Positions 6,332 through 6,701 of a stretch of DNA of 6,701 bases are shown here, piece after piece (the stretch's first letter is position 1; the number at the start of each line of letters is the position of its first letter). Both the position numbers and the translations under genes were made by a program. Location: positions 1-6,701 of the forward strand of contig JAEZAL010000262.1 in the NCBI GenBank assembly GCA_023427705.1, given 5' to 3'. The notes under the pieces were generated by a model, which was not told the origin of the DNA, did no database searches, and was given only the letters and a program-made list of their open reading frames with translations. The DNA is from Bacillota bacterium (GTDB lineage: Bacteria > Bacillota > Clostridia > Clostridiales > Clostridiaceae).

Positions 6332-6701
6332 ATGTCTGAAAAAATACAATGGAAGGAAAACACCATGCCTAAAAATGAAGTTGCTTTAGATTTTTTAAGC
6401 ATGAGTGAAATAAATAAAGCTAGGAATTTTCATAAAAGTTTTCCTGAATATAGTGTTACACCATTAGTTAATTTAGATAAATTAAGTGAAAAATTAGGTG
6501 TTGCTAATATATTTTTAAAAGATGAATCATATAGATTTGGATTAAATGCATTTAAGGTTCTTGGTGGATCTTATGCAATGGCTAAGTATTTAGCTAAAAT
6601 ATTAAAGATGGATATCAATGATTTACCTTATGATAAGTTAATATCAGATGATATCAGGGAAAAGCTAGGAGATATTACTTTTGTAACAGCAACTGATGGA
6701 A
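6332..6701 (+). CDS. dpaL: 2,3-Diaminopropionate ammonia-lyase (DpaL/YgeX), 5' part only
   Basis: An open frame of 123 complete codons runs off the window end. The ATG at 6332 follows AGGGGTG (6316-6322), 20 bp after the carbamate kinase stop, indicating tight coupling. The product is a fold-type II PLP enzyme. FGLNAFKVLGGSYA (69-82) carries the probable PLP-binding Lys75, and the sequence ends in VTATDG (118-123), the start of the ATDGNHG-type motif whose Asp is catalytically important in the E. coli enzyme. The family converts D- or L-2,3-diaminopropionate to pyruvate and two ammonia. Threonine dehydratase is a less likely alternative, because the SYRFGLNAFK context and the ygeY/ygeW neighbours are typical of DpaL. 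Roughly two thirds of the usual gene of about 400 codons lies beyond the window. Confidence 0.92.
   Translation, partial: MSEKIQWKENTMPKNEVALDFLSMSEINKARNFHKSFPEYSVTPLVNLDKLSEKLGVANIFLKDESYRFGLNAFKVLGGSYAMAKYLAKILKMDINDLPYDKLISDDIREKLGDITFVTATDG

Overview
The window is strongly A+T rich, and all genes lie on the + strand behind good AGGAGG-type ribosome binding sites. This and the protein families point to a low-GC anaerobic Firmicute, most likely Clostridium sensu stricto. The species cannot be fixed from this sequence.

Left part (1-2408): a membrane-anchored alpha/beta hydrolase (esterase/lipase type, 15-998), then after 75 bp an FAD/NAD(P)H-dependent oxidoreductase of the NADH oxidase / CoA-disulfide reductase family (1074-2408). 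A strong rho-independent terminator (2490-2526) closes this unit.

Control region (2409-2729, 321 bp, no gene): between the terminator and the next gene lies a textbook -24/-12 sigma-54 promoter (TTGGCAC-N5-TTGCT, 2656-2672). Its predicted start is near 2683, about 47 nt before the next gene. Further upstream are two copies of the same 15-bp palindrome, TTATCA-N3-TGATAA, centred at 2429 and 2505. They are candidate upstream activating sites for a sigma-54 enhancer-binding protein, although the second also forms the terminator stem.

Right part (2730-6701): a compact run of four genes: ygeY-type M20 metallohydrolase, ygeW-type knotted carbamoyltransferase, carbamate kinase (arcC/yqeA type) and the 5' part of dpaL/ygeX (2,3-diaminopropionate ammonia-lyase, cut by the window edge). 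The same families sit together in the E. coli ygeW-ygeX-ygeY-hyuA-yqeA...ssnA-xdhD region and in clusters linked to selenium-dependent molybdenum hydroxylases and to anaerobic uric acid/purine breakdown. A coherent inferred scheme is that YgeY deureidates or hydrolyses a ureido intermediate, YgeW moves a carbamoyl group onto phosphate, and carbamate kinase uses carbamoyl phosphate plus ADP to make ATP. DpaL then splits the diaminopropionate core to pyruvate and ammonia. The window would thus hold the energy-yielding lower half of an anaerobic ureide pathway under sigma-54 control. The upper-half genes (ssnA, hydantoinase/dihydropyrimidinase, xdh, ygfK) are not in this window.
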